A stretch of 64,000 bases of DNA from Desulfamplus sp. (GTDB taxonomy: Bacteria; Desulfobacterota; Desulfobacteria; Desulfobacterales; Desulfobacteraceae): assembly GCA_015232455.1 (NCBI GenBank), contig JADFZQ010000016.1, positions 1-64,000 on the forward strand, in the 5' to 3' direction. Positions 50,932 through 59,491 of this stretch are shown piece after piece. The number at the start of each line of letters is the position of its first letter. Within the stretch, counting starts at the first letter, position 1. The notes below the pieces were generated by a model, which was not told where the DNA came from, did no database searches, and saw only the letters and a list, made by a program, of their open reading frames with translations. Both the position numbers and the translations under genes were made by a program.

Positions 50932-51000
50932 AGTTATTCACTGTAATAGTTATTATTAGCTGTAATGAAATTTATAAAGTATAAGTATTTATAAACCATA

Positions 51001-51189
51001 TTAAATTGTCTTTCTTTTCTTTTCAAATAACAAACAATGTTTGCCCGTAGCATTCAGAACAGCAATTGATGGCATAAACTTTCCTTTAAAGCCCATTGCT
51101 TTACAGCCGTAAGGATTATTAGTATCCCAAGTAATGTAGTAGTGAATGCATTCGCGACAATTAATCTTTGTATACGCTGTTTTTGGCAT
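51001..51189 (-). CDS. Small cysteine-containing protein of unknown function
   Basis: The 62-residue protein has four Cys (CREC, YGCKAMG, KHCLLF), which could form a single metal site. The region YITWDTNNPYGCKAMGFKG looks constrained, and I believe similar small proteins occur in deltaproteobacteria, but I cannot name a function. It starts 61 bp upstream of... the tRNA-Leu terminator side and is transcribed toward the ClpX-like gene. Confidence 0.6.
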   Translation of the reverse strand: MPKTAYTKINCRECIHYYITWDTNNPYGCKAMGFKGKFMPSIAVLNATGKHCLLFEKKRKTI

Positions 51190-51266
51190 GGTGTTGTTGT
51201 GTTTCTATATCAAATATGGTGGGATATGGGAAAATTTTTTTTAATGGTATAGAAAAATTGCATAAC

Positions 51267-51304
51267 AAAAAGAGCCACAAACATTAAATGTAAGTGGCTC
51301 TTTT
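51267..51304 (-). terminator. Terminator after secG / tRNA-Leu
   Basis: AAAAGAGCCAC (51268-51278) and GTGGCTCTTTT (51294-51304) form an 11-bp stem with an inner ACAT/ATGT pairing. On the minus strand it ends in TTTTTG. It lies 8 bp past the tRNA-Leu CCA. Confidence 0.85.
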
Positions 51305-51311
51305 AAATATT

Positions 51312-51396
51312 TGGTGCCGAAGAGGAGACTTGAACTCCTACGGGTTGCCCCACACGCCCCTCAAGCGTGCGTGTCTACCAATTCCACCACTTCGGC
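51312..51396 (-). tRNA. tRNA-Leu (anticodon GAG)
   Basis: Minus-strand class II tRNA of 85 nt beginning GCCGAAGTGGTGGAATTGG, anticodon loop CTTGAGG (GAG), a variable arm, T-loop GTTCAAGTC and encoded CCA (51312-51314). It begins 21 bp after the secG stop with no promoter of its own visible, so it is probably processed from the tpiA-secG transcript. Confidence 0.95.
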
Positions 51397-51417
51397 TTGA
51401 TAACTAACTCATAATTT

Positions 51418-51795
51418 TTACTTTTTTTCTTTTACTGGTTCTTCTTTTGTTGTGTTGGGTATAGTTTTTTTCTCATCTGTTGATGTTTTATTAGCCTCAG
51501 TAGACTGAATATCTTTTTTAGCCTCAACAGTTGCTTTTGTAGCTGGCATAATAGTTTGACTTGATTTATGACCAGACGTATATGCCATAGTTAAAGATGT
51601 TAACATAAAAACAACCGCAACAACCGTAGTGATTTTGCTCAATGCTGTGGCAGGTCCTGCCCCACCAAATAAAGATTGACCAGAAGCAGAACCAAATGAT
51701 GCCCCCATATCTGCCCCTTTTCCCGTTTGAAGAAGGACTATCAGAATGAGAAGAATACAAGATACTATATGTATAAAGAGAATTATTGTTGTCAT
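51418..51795 (-). CDS. secG: Preprotein translocase subunit SecG
   Basis: The 125-residue protein has two membrane helices (near 3-22 and 55-75) flanking QTGKGADMGASFG and SLFGGAGPATALSK, the SecG signature. The C-terminus is a Lys/Thr-rich tail. SecG assists the SecYEG export channel. tpiA-secG-tRNA-Leu is a widely conserved order. Confidence 0.95.
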   Translation of the reverse strand: MTTIILFIHIVSCILLILIVLLQTGKGADMGASFGSASGQSLFGGAGPATALSKITTVVAVVFMLTSLTMAYTSGHKSSQTIMPATKATVEAKKDIQSTEANKTSTDEKKTIPNTTKEEPVKEKK

Positions 51796-51831
51796 AGACT
51801 CATTTAGTTCTTCTATTTAAAAAAATAACTA

Positions 51832-52596
51832 TTATTTATTAAAATTTACAATTTTAATAAAATTATTCACATCAAGACTTGCACCACCAACTAATGCACC
51901 ATCTATATTTTCATGACTCATTAATTCTGAAATATTATCAGGTTTCACAGAGCCACCATAAAGAATCCGCATATTTTCTGCAAGATTTAAGTCAAACATT
52001 TTTTCAATTTTTGACCTTATATATCTATGAACTTCCTCTGCTTGTTCAGGTGTTGCTGTGTTTCCTGTGCCAATTGCCCATACAGGCTCATAAGCAATAA
52101 CAAGAGTTGCAAGTTCATTAGAACGGAAGCCTTTTAACCCATTTTCAATTTGTTTGTCAAGCACATAAAGAGTTTTTTCTTCCTTTTTTTCAGTCTCTGT
52201 TTCACCAATGCACATTATAGGAACTATATTCGATTCAATAGACGCTCTTATTTTACGGCAGACATCTTCATTGGTTTCACCAAAATATTGTCTTCTCTCG
52301 GAATGACCTATAATTACATAACTTACTCCCGCACTTTTAAGCATAGCAGCAGAAATCTCTCCTGTATATGCTCCTTCTTTATGATAGAAGAGATTTTGTG
52401 CCCCAATATTTATAAGACTATTTATATTTTTAAGGCTTTCACTGACAAGTACGAGTGATGTAAAAGAAGGAGCTATCATTATATCCATATCAGTAATATT
52501 TTGTGTAAGCTCTGCGAGTCGCTTTGCTGTTTCAACTGCTTCTGAGCATGTTTTAAACATTTTCCAGTTACCAGCAATTAATGGAGTTCTTTTCAT
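51832..52596 (-). CDS. tpiA: Triosephosphate isomerase
   Basis: The 254-residue enzyme has GNWKM, IIGHSERR (catalytic His), AYEPVWAIGTG (catalytic Glu) and the phosphate-binding GGSVKP and GALVGGASL. It interconverts dihydroxyacetone phosphate and glyceraldehyde 3-phosphate. Start 52596 is preferred: AAGGA lies about 9 bases upstream, while an ATG three codons earlier sits on that site. Confidence 0.98.
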   Translation of the reverse strand: MKRTPLIAGNWKMFKTCSEAVETAKRLAELTQNITDMDIMIAPSFTSLVLVSESLKNINSLINIGAQNLFYHKEGAYTGEISAAMLKSAGVSYVIIGHSERRQYFGETNEDVCRKIRASIESNIVPIMCIGETETEKKEEKTLYVLDKQIENGLKGFRSNELATLVIAYEPVWAIGTGNTATPEQAEEVHRYIRSKIEKMFDLNLAENMRILYGGSVKPDNISELMSHENIDGALVGGASLDVNNFIKIVNFNK

Positions 52597-52629
52597 TTTA
52601 AACATCCTTAAATTTTATCTAAGTATATT

Positions 52630-53043
52630 TTATTCTCTCTTTTCTCCTCTAAGTATACCACTTGCAGGTGCTATACTTTTTTTACCTTCCATAACAATAT
52701 GCTCTACAGCTTTTTTTATATCCATTTTTTCTCTTATGCTTATAGCCTTTATCAACATTGGTAGATTTATGCTTGAGATAACTTCAACAAAACCCTCTTC
52801 AAGAAACGAACAGCTTAAATTATATGGAGTCCCACCAAACATATCTGTAAAAATAATAACTCCTTTATCTCCTTGAACTCGTTTTATCCCTTTTTTTATT
52901 TTATTACGGAGAACTTCTGGGGGATCTTTAATATCAATAGAAATGTACGAAACATTTTGAATTTTCTCATCAGATATAAGTTCAGCTGCCTCAATCAATG
53001 CTTGTCCAAGATTCGCATGAGTTATAATTAAAATTCCCGTCAT
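52630..53043 (-). CDS. PTS EIIA component, mannose type
   Basis: This 137-residue EIIA-Man fold protein carries the phosphorylatable histidine in THANLG (near 9) and FTDMFGGTPYN. No EIIB/C/D genes follow, so it is more likely a regulatory phosphocarrier, as in many deltaproteobacteria where it sits beside rapZ and ptsN. Confidence 0.88.
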   Translation of the reverse strand: MTGILIITHANLGQALIEAAELISDEKIQNVSYISIDIKDPPEVLRNKIKKGIKRVQGDKGVIIFTDMFGGTPYNLSCSFLEEGFVEVISSINLPMLIKAISIREKMDIKKAVEHIVMEGKKSIAPASGILRGEKRE

Positions 53044-53128
53044 TATATATGTTAAATCCTTCTATGTATGTTTTTTTTCGTAAAGAGCTATTAGACGCTT
53101 TATAAAAATATTTCTATAATTTTTGTTC

Positions 53129-54013
53129 TTATGACTCTGTTAAATCTCTGTCAATGTCTCTGTGTATAATTCCAGGTTTAATACCCATGTTGTTAAAATG
53201 TTCAAATATTTTTCTCGCAATAGCAACACTTCTGTGTCTCCCGCCTGTGCAACCTACAGCAATTGTTAAGTAGGCTTTGCCCTCTTTTTGGTAAAGTGGA
53301 AATAGATAGTCAAGAAGATCAAGGTATTTAGTAAGAAAGATACTTGTTTCATTTAATGATAGGACAAAATTTTTTACATCATCTGATTCGCCGTCCTGAT
53401 TTTTCAAAGAGGGAATAAAAAAAGGATTGGAGAGAAATCGCATATCAATGACAAGATCAGCGTCAGGCGGGACTCCATATTTAAAGCCAAATGAGACGAT
53501 GTTAGTTTTCATTGATATGTGTTTTTTAGAATCTTTACCAAAAGCAATCGCTATAATCTCTGCTTTAAGGCGATGTGGACTATATGTTGATGTATCAATA
53601 ATTATCTCTGAACTATTTTTAATAACAAACATCTCTTTTTTTTCTGAAAAGATGCTCTCTGTAAGACTTGCGTTATGAGATATTGGGTGATGTCTTCGTG
53701 TCTGGCTAAATCTTTTTATTAATGTAGTTTCATCAGCATCAAGAAAAATAGTTACAGGGTTAAATCCACGCTCTCTTAGCACTTCAATAGTTACAGAATA
53801 TTGATTTACAAACTCTTTTTCTCTCATATCCATAACAAAGGCAAATCCTTTGATTTTAGGGTCATTTTTCAAGGGAAGATCAAGAAATTTAGGCAAAAGA
53901 GCCATAGGCATGTTATCTACACAGTAGAATCCCGAATCTTCAAATGCTGCCATGGAAGTAGTTTTACCTGAACCGGATATTCCTGTAATAATAAATATTT
54001 TTTGGTGTTTCAT
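53129..54013 (-). CDS. rapZ: RNase adapter / nucleotide-binding protein RapZ (YvcJ)
   Basis: The 294-residue protein has Walker A GISGSGKT (near 10), VDNMP, FLDADETTLIKRFSQTRRHHP and the C-terminal IAVGCTGGRHRSVAIA, all hallmarks of RapZ. In E. coli RapZ binds GlmZ/GlmY and RNase E; in most other bacteria the role is less clear. It follows ptsN by 61 bp. Confidence 0.95.
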   Translation of the reverse strand: MKHQKIFIITGISGSGKTTSMAAFEDSGFYCVDNMPMALLPKFLDLPLKNDPKIKGFAFVMDMREKEFVNQYSVTIEVLRERGFNPVTIFLDADETTLIKRFSQTRRHHPISHNASLTESIFSEKKEMFVIKNSSEIIIDTSTYSPHRLKAEIIAIAFGKDSKKHISMKTNIVSFGFKYGVPPDADLVIDMRFLSNPFFIPSLKNQDGESDDVKNFVLSLNETSIFLTKYLDLLDYLFPLYQKEGKAYLTIAVGCTGGRHRSVAIARKIFEHFNNMGIKPGIIHRDIDRDLTES

Positions 54014-54074
54014 TTTTTATTATTCACTAAAAATTTTCCCTAAATCAAGCCTGATAGAGATAGATAATAATTAG

Positions 54075-54533
54075 CTAAAACTCTTCATCAATAGAGTTAA
54101 TAATCTGTTCTAACTCTTCAATAGATTCAGATTTTAAGAGACTTTCCTTAAAGTGGCTCTGCTTTAGTAGTCTTGAAATATAGGCAAGAACGCTTAAATG
54201 AACTCCTGTAGAACTTGCAGGTATTATTAAAAGAAAGAAAATATGGACGGGTCTATTGTCTAATGAGTCAAATTCAATTCCCTCGCGACTTAATCCAAAG
54301 CCAACAACAATTGAGTTTATATTAGCAAGTTTACCATGTGGTATGGCAATTCCGCCTCCAATTCCTGTACTGCCAAGCTGCTCTCGCTCAAGAAGAATTT
54401 TTACAATATCTTGTGTTGCTGTTTGTGTTCTCATTGAAACAGCTTTAGCAAGCTCTTCGAGAACGCATTTTTTATCTTTTGATTGTAAATCTGCAATTAT
54501 TGAATTTTTATCAAGAATATCTGATAGTTTCAT
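54075..54533 (-). CDS. ptsN: PTS nitrogen-regulatory EIIA (PtsN)
   Basis: The 152-residue EIIA-Ntr contains the phosphorylation site GIAIPHGKL (near 63) and the family C-terminus. It acts as a regulatory phosphocarrier of the PTS-Ntr chain and sits beside rpoN and hpf. HPr/NPr and EI-Ntr are not in the window. Palindrome copy 5 lies just upstream. Confidence 0.95.
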   Translation of the reverse strand: MKLSDILDKNSIIADLQSKDKKCVLEELAKAVSMRTQTATQDIVKILLEREQLGSTGIGGGIAIPHGKLANINSIVVGFGLSREGIEFDSLDNRPVHIFFLLIIPASSTGVHLSVLAYISRLLKQSHFKESLLKSESIEELEQIINSIDEEF

Positions 54534-54557
54534 TAAATTTATTAGCCTTCATATTTG

Positions 54558-54592
54558 ATAGATTTGACAATTTTTAAAATTGTCAAATCTAT
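54558..54592. repeat. Dispersed palindrome, copy 5
   Basis: A perfect 35-bp palindrome: ATAGATTTGACAATTTT with AAAATTGTCAAATCTAT around one T. It lies between hpf and ptsN. The core differs from other copies by AATT in place of ACTT/AAGT, and the arms change together, which suggests that pairing is maintained. Confidence 0.9.
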
Positions 54593-54608
54593 GTCAAAAT
54601 TAAATCTC

Positions 54609-55148
54609 TTACTGGGGTTGAATAAGCCCTATATTTCCATCACTTCTCTTGTAAAGAACATTTAGGCGCTCAGTTCGTGAGTTGTTAAAGACAAAAAAAC
54701 TCTCTTTACTCGAATTTAACTCAATTACTGCGTCATCAATATCCATTGGTTTGTAGTCAAGAGTTTCCATAACTATGTTATAAGATTTTTTTTTTTCTAC
54801 TTCAGACCCAGCATCTTCTAAATCAATTTCATCATTTTTAATTGTCTCTTTGCCACCTGACATATGATTTTTTTGTTTTTCTTTATGTTTTGTAATCTGT
54901 GATTTGATCTTATCCATTAATGTATCTATTGAAGAGTACATATTTTCAGACTCCTCTTTTGCATGAATCTTTAATTTATCACAGGTAAGGGTTATTTCAG
55001 CAATGTGTCTTATCTTTTCAACTGACAACACAACATTCGCCTCGGCAGGAGCATCCAACATCTTGTCAAATCGGTCTAATTTTTTCTGAACATAGGATTT
55101 GAGAGCATCGGAAGGATCGATCTTTTTAAAAGTTACTGATGTTTGCAT
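54609..55148 (-). CDS. hpf: Ribosome hibernation-promoting factor, long form
   Basis: The 179-residue protein has an N-terminal S30AE domain (QTSVTFKKIDPSDALKSYV) and the C-terminal dimerising domain of long HPF (KPMDIDDAVIELNSSKESFFVF). Long HPF pairs 70S ribosomes into inactive 100S dimers in stationary phase. GGGGG precedes the ATG; the gap from rpoN is 12 bp. Confidence 0.95.
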   Translation of the reverse strand: MQTSVTFKKIDPSDALKSYVQKKLDRFDKMLDAPAEANVVLSVEKIRHIAEITLTCDKLKIHAKEESENMYSSIDTLMDKIKSQITKHKEKQKNHMSGGKETIKNDEIDLEDAGSEVEKKKSYNIVMETLDYKPMDIDDAVIELNSSKESFFVFNNSRTERLNVLYKRSDGNIGLIQPQ

Positions 55149-55160
55149 AAAAACCCCCTT

Positions 55161-56612
55161 TTAGAGTTGTTTTCGTTTAACTGAAGGCAAAATATGTAAC
55201 ATCTCCCGATATTTTGCAACTGTTCTTCGGGCAATATCAATATTTGCCTTTGCCAATAGTTCTGTTATTTCCTGATCACTCAAGGGATTTGCAGGATCTT
55301 CATGATCAATAAGAGATTTTATCTTATCTTTAACACTTTCAGATGCCATTGAATCGCCATTGGTGCGTTTGATGGAGCTGTTGAAAAAATATTTAAGTTC
55401 AAAAAGCCCCTGTGGAGTATAGGCATATTTATTAGTTGTAACCCTGCTGATGGTAGATTCGTGCATATTTATATCTTCTGCCACATCTTTAAGGATCATA
55501 GGTTTTAAATAAGCCACTCCTTTTTCAAAAAATTCCCTCTGGAATTTAATGATACTTTCCATGACAGCGTAGATTGTCTTCTGACGCTGATGAATACTTT
55601 TTATAAGCCATGACGCGGACTGCATTTTATCATTAAGATAGCTTTTGGTCTCTTTAGAGAGAGGCTTGCCATTAGAGACTGAATCTCTGTAAAGTCGGTT
55701 AATTCGCAGTTTGGGTAATCCATCATCATTCATAACTATTTTAAAATCATCGCCATCTTTATAAATGTGAATATCTGGAATAATGTAATGAGGCTCTTCC
55801 GAAGTAAATTGCCTCCCGGGTTTAGGCTCTAAATATTTAATTACATTTACTGCTGCAATAACTCTTTCTAATGATACATTAATAGTGTTTGCAATTTTTT
55901 TGTAATTTTTATTCTCAAGATTTTTAATATGTGATGTTATAATCTCTATAAGAATGGGATCGTTTATACTAAGCATTTTAAGTTGTATCAACAATGTCTC
56001 TTGAAGATTTCTTGCACAAACACCTGGTGGATCAAAGCTTTGCATAATGTTCAATAGATTATTAACAGCCTCTTCAGAGAAACCTCCTATCTGAGCAATC
56101 TCTTGAACAGATGCACAAAGATAACCATCAACGTTTAGATTACCAATAATTAAGCGACCAATCTGCTCTTCCTCTTTTGTTGGTCCATACATCAAAAGCT
56201 GCCACTGAAGATGCTCCTCAAGAGTCTCTTTTGAAGTTGTGAATGCTTCATAGTTGGGAGATTCCTGTGAATCGTCCTTTTCAGTATGCACTCTTCCTGT
56301 AGAGCTATATTCATGGATATAGTTTTCCCAATCAATATCATTACCAACTTTCTCTTCAATTCTAACCTCTTTTATAGAGTTTTCAAAAATGACATCTTCA
56401 TGGTTATCGTTTATATTGCCAAACATCTCTAACTCTTCAGCCGGAGTATCTGTAAGCACCTCTTCTAATGCGGGATTTTCTTCAATCTCTTGCTGAATCA
56501 CCCCAGCAAGCTCAAGTCTTGAAAGCTGCAGAAGTTTAATTGCCTGCTGCAACTGAGGCGTCATAATTAATTGTTGGGTCAATGTTAGATTTTGTTGTAA
56601 TCCAAGTGTCAT
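55161..56612 (-). CDS. rpoN: RNA polymerase sigma-54 factor
   Basis: The 483-residue RpoN has a Gln-rich region I (LTLTQQLIMTPQLQQAIKLLQ), a core-binding region, the HTH region and the C-terminal RpoN box ARRTVAKYRE (exact). It reads -24/-12 promoters and requires AAA+ activators such as the one at 9549-11360. Confidence 0.98.
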   Translation of the reverse strand: MTLGLQQNLTLTQQLIMTPQLQQAIKLLQLSRLELAGVIQQEIEENPALEEVLTDTPAEELEMFGNINDNHEDVIFENSIKEVRIEEKVGNDIDWENYIHEYSSTGRVHTEKDDSQESPNYEAFTTSKETLEEHLQWQLLMYGPTKEEEQIGRLIIGNLNVDGYLCASVQEIAQIGGFSEEAVNNLLNIMQSFDPPGVCARNLQETLLIQLKMLSINDPILIEIITSHIKNLENKNYKKIANTINVSLERVIAAVNVIKYLEPKPGRQFTSEEPHYIIPDIHIYKDGDDFKIVMNDDGLPKLRINRLYRDSVSNGKPLSKETKSYLNDKMQSASWLIKSIHQRQKTIYAVMESIIKFQREFFEKGVAYLKPMILKDVAEDINMHESTISRVTTNKYAYTPQGLFELKYFFNSSIKRTNGDSMASESVKDKIKSLIDHEDPANPLSDQEITELLAKANIDIARRTVAKYREMLHILPSVKRKQL

Positions 56613-56680
56613 ATCAATCCAAATATCATATTAGATTTTGTTATATTCTAAGTTGCCATTCTAATGGTTTAAATAAACTA

Positions 56681-57415
56681 TCAAAGTTTAAAATCATTGC
56701 CCAAGTAGATTTGTCTTGCCAATGTACTTGATGTTATCGTCTCAGGAGTTCCTGATTCAACAACTTTGCCTTGATTCATAATATATGCTTTGCTGCAAAC
56801 ACCAAGCGTCTCTCTAACATTATGATCTGAAATAAGAATTCCAATACCTTTTCCAGTTAGTTGCTTAATTATACCTTGGATATCGGCAACAGCTAAAGGA
56901 TCAATTCCAGCAAATGGTTCGTCTAAAAGAATGAACATTGGGTCAGTTGCAAGAACTCTTGCAATTTCAAGCCTGCGTCTCTCTCCGCCTGAAAGAACTG
57001 TTGCTTTTTGGTTTGCAAGCCTTAAAATACCAAGCTCTTGCATCAATGAATCTGCTTTTAAATTTATATCACTTATTCTGCTTGCCATTTTATTAGGCAA
57101 TAGCTCTAAAATCGCTGTGATATTTTGCCTAACTGTAAGTTTTTTAAATATTGATGCCTCTTGGGGAAGGTAACCTATCCCTTTTCTTGCTCTCATATAC
57201 ATTGGATAGTCTGTTATGGACTCTTGGTCAAGCAAAACATCACCTTTATCTGGTTTTATCATTCCAACTGCCATATAAAAAGTAGTTGTTTTACCTGCCC
57301 CATTTGGACCAAGAAGCCCTGTAACTTCACTTTGCTCAATTTCAATATCAACCCCATCAACAACGGTTCGGCTATTATATACCTTTACAAGTTTTTTTAA
57401 TTTAAGAGTTGTCAT
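56681..57415 (-). CDS. lptB: LPS export ABC ATPase LptB
   Basis: The 244-residue ABC ATPase has Walker A GPNGAGKTT, the LptB-type GIGYLPQEASIFKKL, signature LSGGERRR and Walker B FILLDEPFAG. It powers the LptFG complex that extracts LPS from the inner membrane. It lies between lptA and rpoN in the usual order. Confidence 0.97.
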   Translation of the reverse strand: MTTLKLKKLVKVYNSRTVVDGVDIEIEQSEVTGLLGPNGAGKTTTFYMAVGMIKPDKGDVLLDQESITDYPMYMRARKGIGYLPQEASIFKKLTVRQNITAILELLPNKMASRISDINLKADSLMQELGILRLANQKATVLSGGERRRLEIARVLATDPMFILLDEPFAGIDPLAVADIQGIIKQLTGKGIGILISDHNVRETLGVCSKAYIMNQGKVVESGTPETITSSTLARQIYLGNDFKL

Positions 57416-57536
57416 AGAGCATTTTTATTAAGAATCATCGTATAAATTTAACTATTTAAGTTATTGTGAATTTTTATTTTATAGATTTGAAAATAGATTA
57501 AAACTTATTAATCTATAAACTTTAGAATTATTGGTG

Positions 57537-58220
57537 TTAGTTATCTTTTTTAAAATCCTCTTTTGAATTAAAAAGTGCTTCTACTCTCTTCTCTTTTCCG
57601 CCTTCAACTATAACTTTACCAGAATCTTGAAATAATATGATCTTTTTTCCAGTTACGTAGCTCTCTCCTGTCATAACACGCGGTGCATCTCCTGTAAGAA
57701 CGAGCCTCTGATCTGTTGAAGTATAGACAGCTTGATCCCCTGATGCTGTTCGATTGCCAGAGATAAATTTCACATTGCCCGATGCAGTGAGTGATTTAAT
57801 ATCATGCTTGTTATTTTCTTTATTATCTTTCTTCTCTTTCTCAGTAAAAAGCAAAACTGAGATTTTATCTGCCTTAATGACAGAAGTACCTTGGGTTGCA
57901 ACAACATTGCCTGAAAATGTTATTATTGATGACTCTTTTTCAACCAGCATAGTATCTGATGTTACATGCAACTTCTTATCCTGCTGAGATGTTAATGTTT
58001 TTTGTTTCTCAGATTTGCTTTGCTCTTCAGGCAATATTTGCTCTGCTGCCAATGTTTCGTTCTTTTTATCATCAGCAGCCAATGGCGTTATAAATTGGGG
58101 TATAATTATAAATAAAAATACTATAAATAAAAAATTCTTATATAAATTTTTTATTATCTTAGCAGTTAAACCCTTTTTAATTATTAATTTGAGTAGGTTA
58201 TTGGTTACTCTTTTAGGCAT
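57537..58220 (-). CDS. lptA: LPS periplasmic bridge protein LptA
   Basis: About 227 residues with an N-terminal membrane/signal helix (KNFLFIVFLFIIIPQFITPL) and an OstA/LptA beta-jellyroll (KLHVTSDTMLVEKES; ASGNVKFISGNRTASG; DQRLVLTGDAPRV). Start 58220 is chosen because it lies 1 bp after the lptC stop; a longer frame overlapping lptC is less likely. A Glu/Lys/Gln-rich linker follows the signal. Confidence 0.9.
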   Translation of the reverse strand: MPKRVTNNLLKLIIKKGLTAKIIKNLYKNFLFIVFLFIIIPQFITPLAADDKKNETLAAEQILPEEQSKSEKQKTLTSQQDKKLHVTSDTMLVEKESSIITFSGNVVATQGTSVIKADKISVLLFTEKEKKDNKENNKHDIKSLTASGNVKFISGNRTASGDQAVYTSTDQRLVLTGDAPRVMTGESYVTGKKIILFQDSGKVIVEGGKEKRVEALFNSKEDFKKDN

Positions 58221-58221
58221 A

Positions 58222-58824
58222 TTATTGGGAAAAAACGAGAGATTTAGATATGATAGCATACACATTACCTTTCAATTCAAGCGTATTTTTATTTATATCA
58301 ATTTTCATGCTGTCAGATTCAATAATAGATTCAGGAAGTGTAGAGTCATTGTTATAAGAAGAGTTATTAGTTACTGTTATATGCTCATTTGAATATATTA
58401 TATGGCTTTTTTTTTCATAATGCAACTGGTCAGTTTTAAGTATAGACCCATGATATTTAATTATAACATTATCGTATAGCTCTATATCATTCTCTTTTGT
58501 GTTAACATATCCCTTTTTTGATGTTGCAAATACTTCTTCTCCATTTTTAAGAAAAAAAACTAATGATATGTCAACAATAAGAGCTTTAGCCTCATTTTTT
58601 AAAAGTTTTGCTGAAGACGCTTTAAGTGTCCACTCTTTTACTCCATTTCTTGTTGAAGTATGCTGCATAGAGTTAAGCAATAAAGATGCGTCTGAATCAA
58701 CTTTAATTTCATTAAAGTTTTTTTTCACTGACGTTAGTTTCTCATAAAAGTAAAATCCCGCAAGTATTGCTAACATAAAAAAGAGAAGTATAAATAATAT
58801 AATTTTAATCTTTGCTGATGTCAT
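58222..58824 (-). CDS. lptC: LPS export inner-membrane protein LptC
   Basis: About 200 residues with one N-terminal helix (IKIILFILLFFMLAILAGFYF) and an LptC beta-jellyroll (WTLKASSAKLLKNEAKALI; VFFLKNGEEVFATS). The start at 58824 avoids a 61-bp overlap with kdsC that the upstream ATG (58917) would give. LptC passes LPS from LptFG to LptA. Confidence 0.85.
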   Translation of the reverse strand: MTSAKIKIILFILLFFMLAILAGFYFYEKLTSVKKNFNEIKVDSDASLLLNSMQHTSTRNGVKEWTLKASSAKLLKNEAKALIVDISLVFFLKNGEEVFATSKKGYVNTKENDIELYDNVIIKYHGSILKTDQLHYEKKSHIIYSNEHITVTNNSSYNNDSTLPESIIESDSMKIDINKNTLELKGNVYAIISKSLVFSQ

Positions 58825-58856
58825 TCTCTTTATAGGAGATAAAAATTTAACAATTT

Positions 58857-59372
58857 CTAATACCAATGATGTAAAATACCCTCCCACAGACCTTTTGCCT
58901 TTAGGATTATTTCGCATATTTCACGCACTGCACCATCTCCACCTCTATTTTTAGTTGTATAATTTGCTATTTGAATAACTTCGGGTGAGGCATTGGCAAC
59001 AGCAAAAGAGAAACCGCACTCTCTCATTACAGAAATATCTGGCAGATCATCGCCTGCAAAAGCAACTTCATTTTTTTCAACTTCCAAGCTTTTCAGGATA
59101 GTTTTCAAAGCCCCTGCTTTATCTTTCACTCCATCAAATATAAGATCAATACCAAGATTTTTGCACCTTGCACTCAATGCACCATTCGCAACTCTTCCTG
59201 TGATAATACCTACTCTTATGCCTGAATCCATCAGAAGTCTAAGTCCAAATCCATCTTTTGAACAAAAACTTTTAATCTCTTCACCTGAATCTGTGTAGAT
59301 AATCTTCCCATCAGTTAAAACACCATCAACATCAAGAAGAAGAAGTTTTATTTCAAAAAGTCTATGTTCCAT
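58857..59372 (-). CDS. kdsC: KDO-8-phosphate phosphatase KdsC
   Basis: The 171-residue capless HAD enzyme has DVDGVLTDGKI (motif I), KDGFGLRLLMDSGI and GDDLPDISVMRECGF (motif IV). It dephosphorylates KDO-8-phosphate for LPS inner-core synthesis. It follows kdsA by 119 bp. Confidence 0.95.
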   Translation of the reverse strand: MEHRLFEIKLLLLDVDGVLTDGKIIYTDSGEEIKSFCSKDGFGLRLLMDSGIRVGIITGRVANGALSARCKNLGIDLIFDGVKDKAGALKTILKSLEVEKNEVAFAGDDLPDISVMRECGFSFAVANASPEVIQIANYTTKNRGGDGAVREICEIILKAKGLWEGILHHWY

Positions 59373-59491
59373 ATATAGGTCTCCTAATTTAAATGGCTTA
59401 GAAACTCTTGAAGATTAACAAATTCAATGCTCTGATTCTAAAACCCACTCTTACATGCCTATTTAATAAGCAATGATGAAAGATTCCTGCT

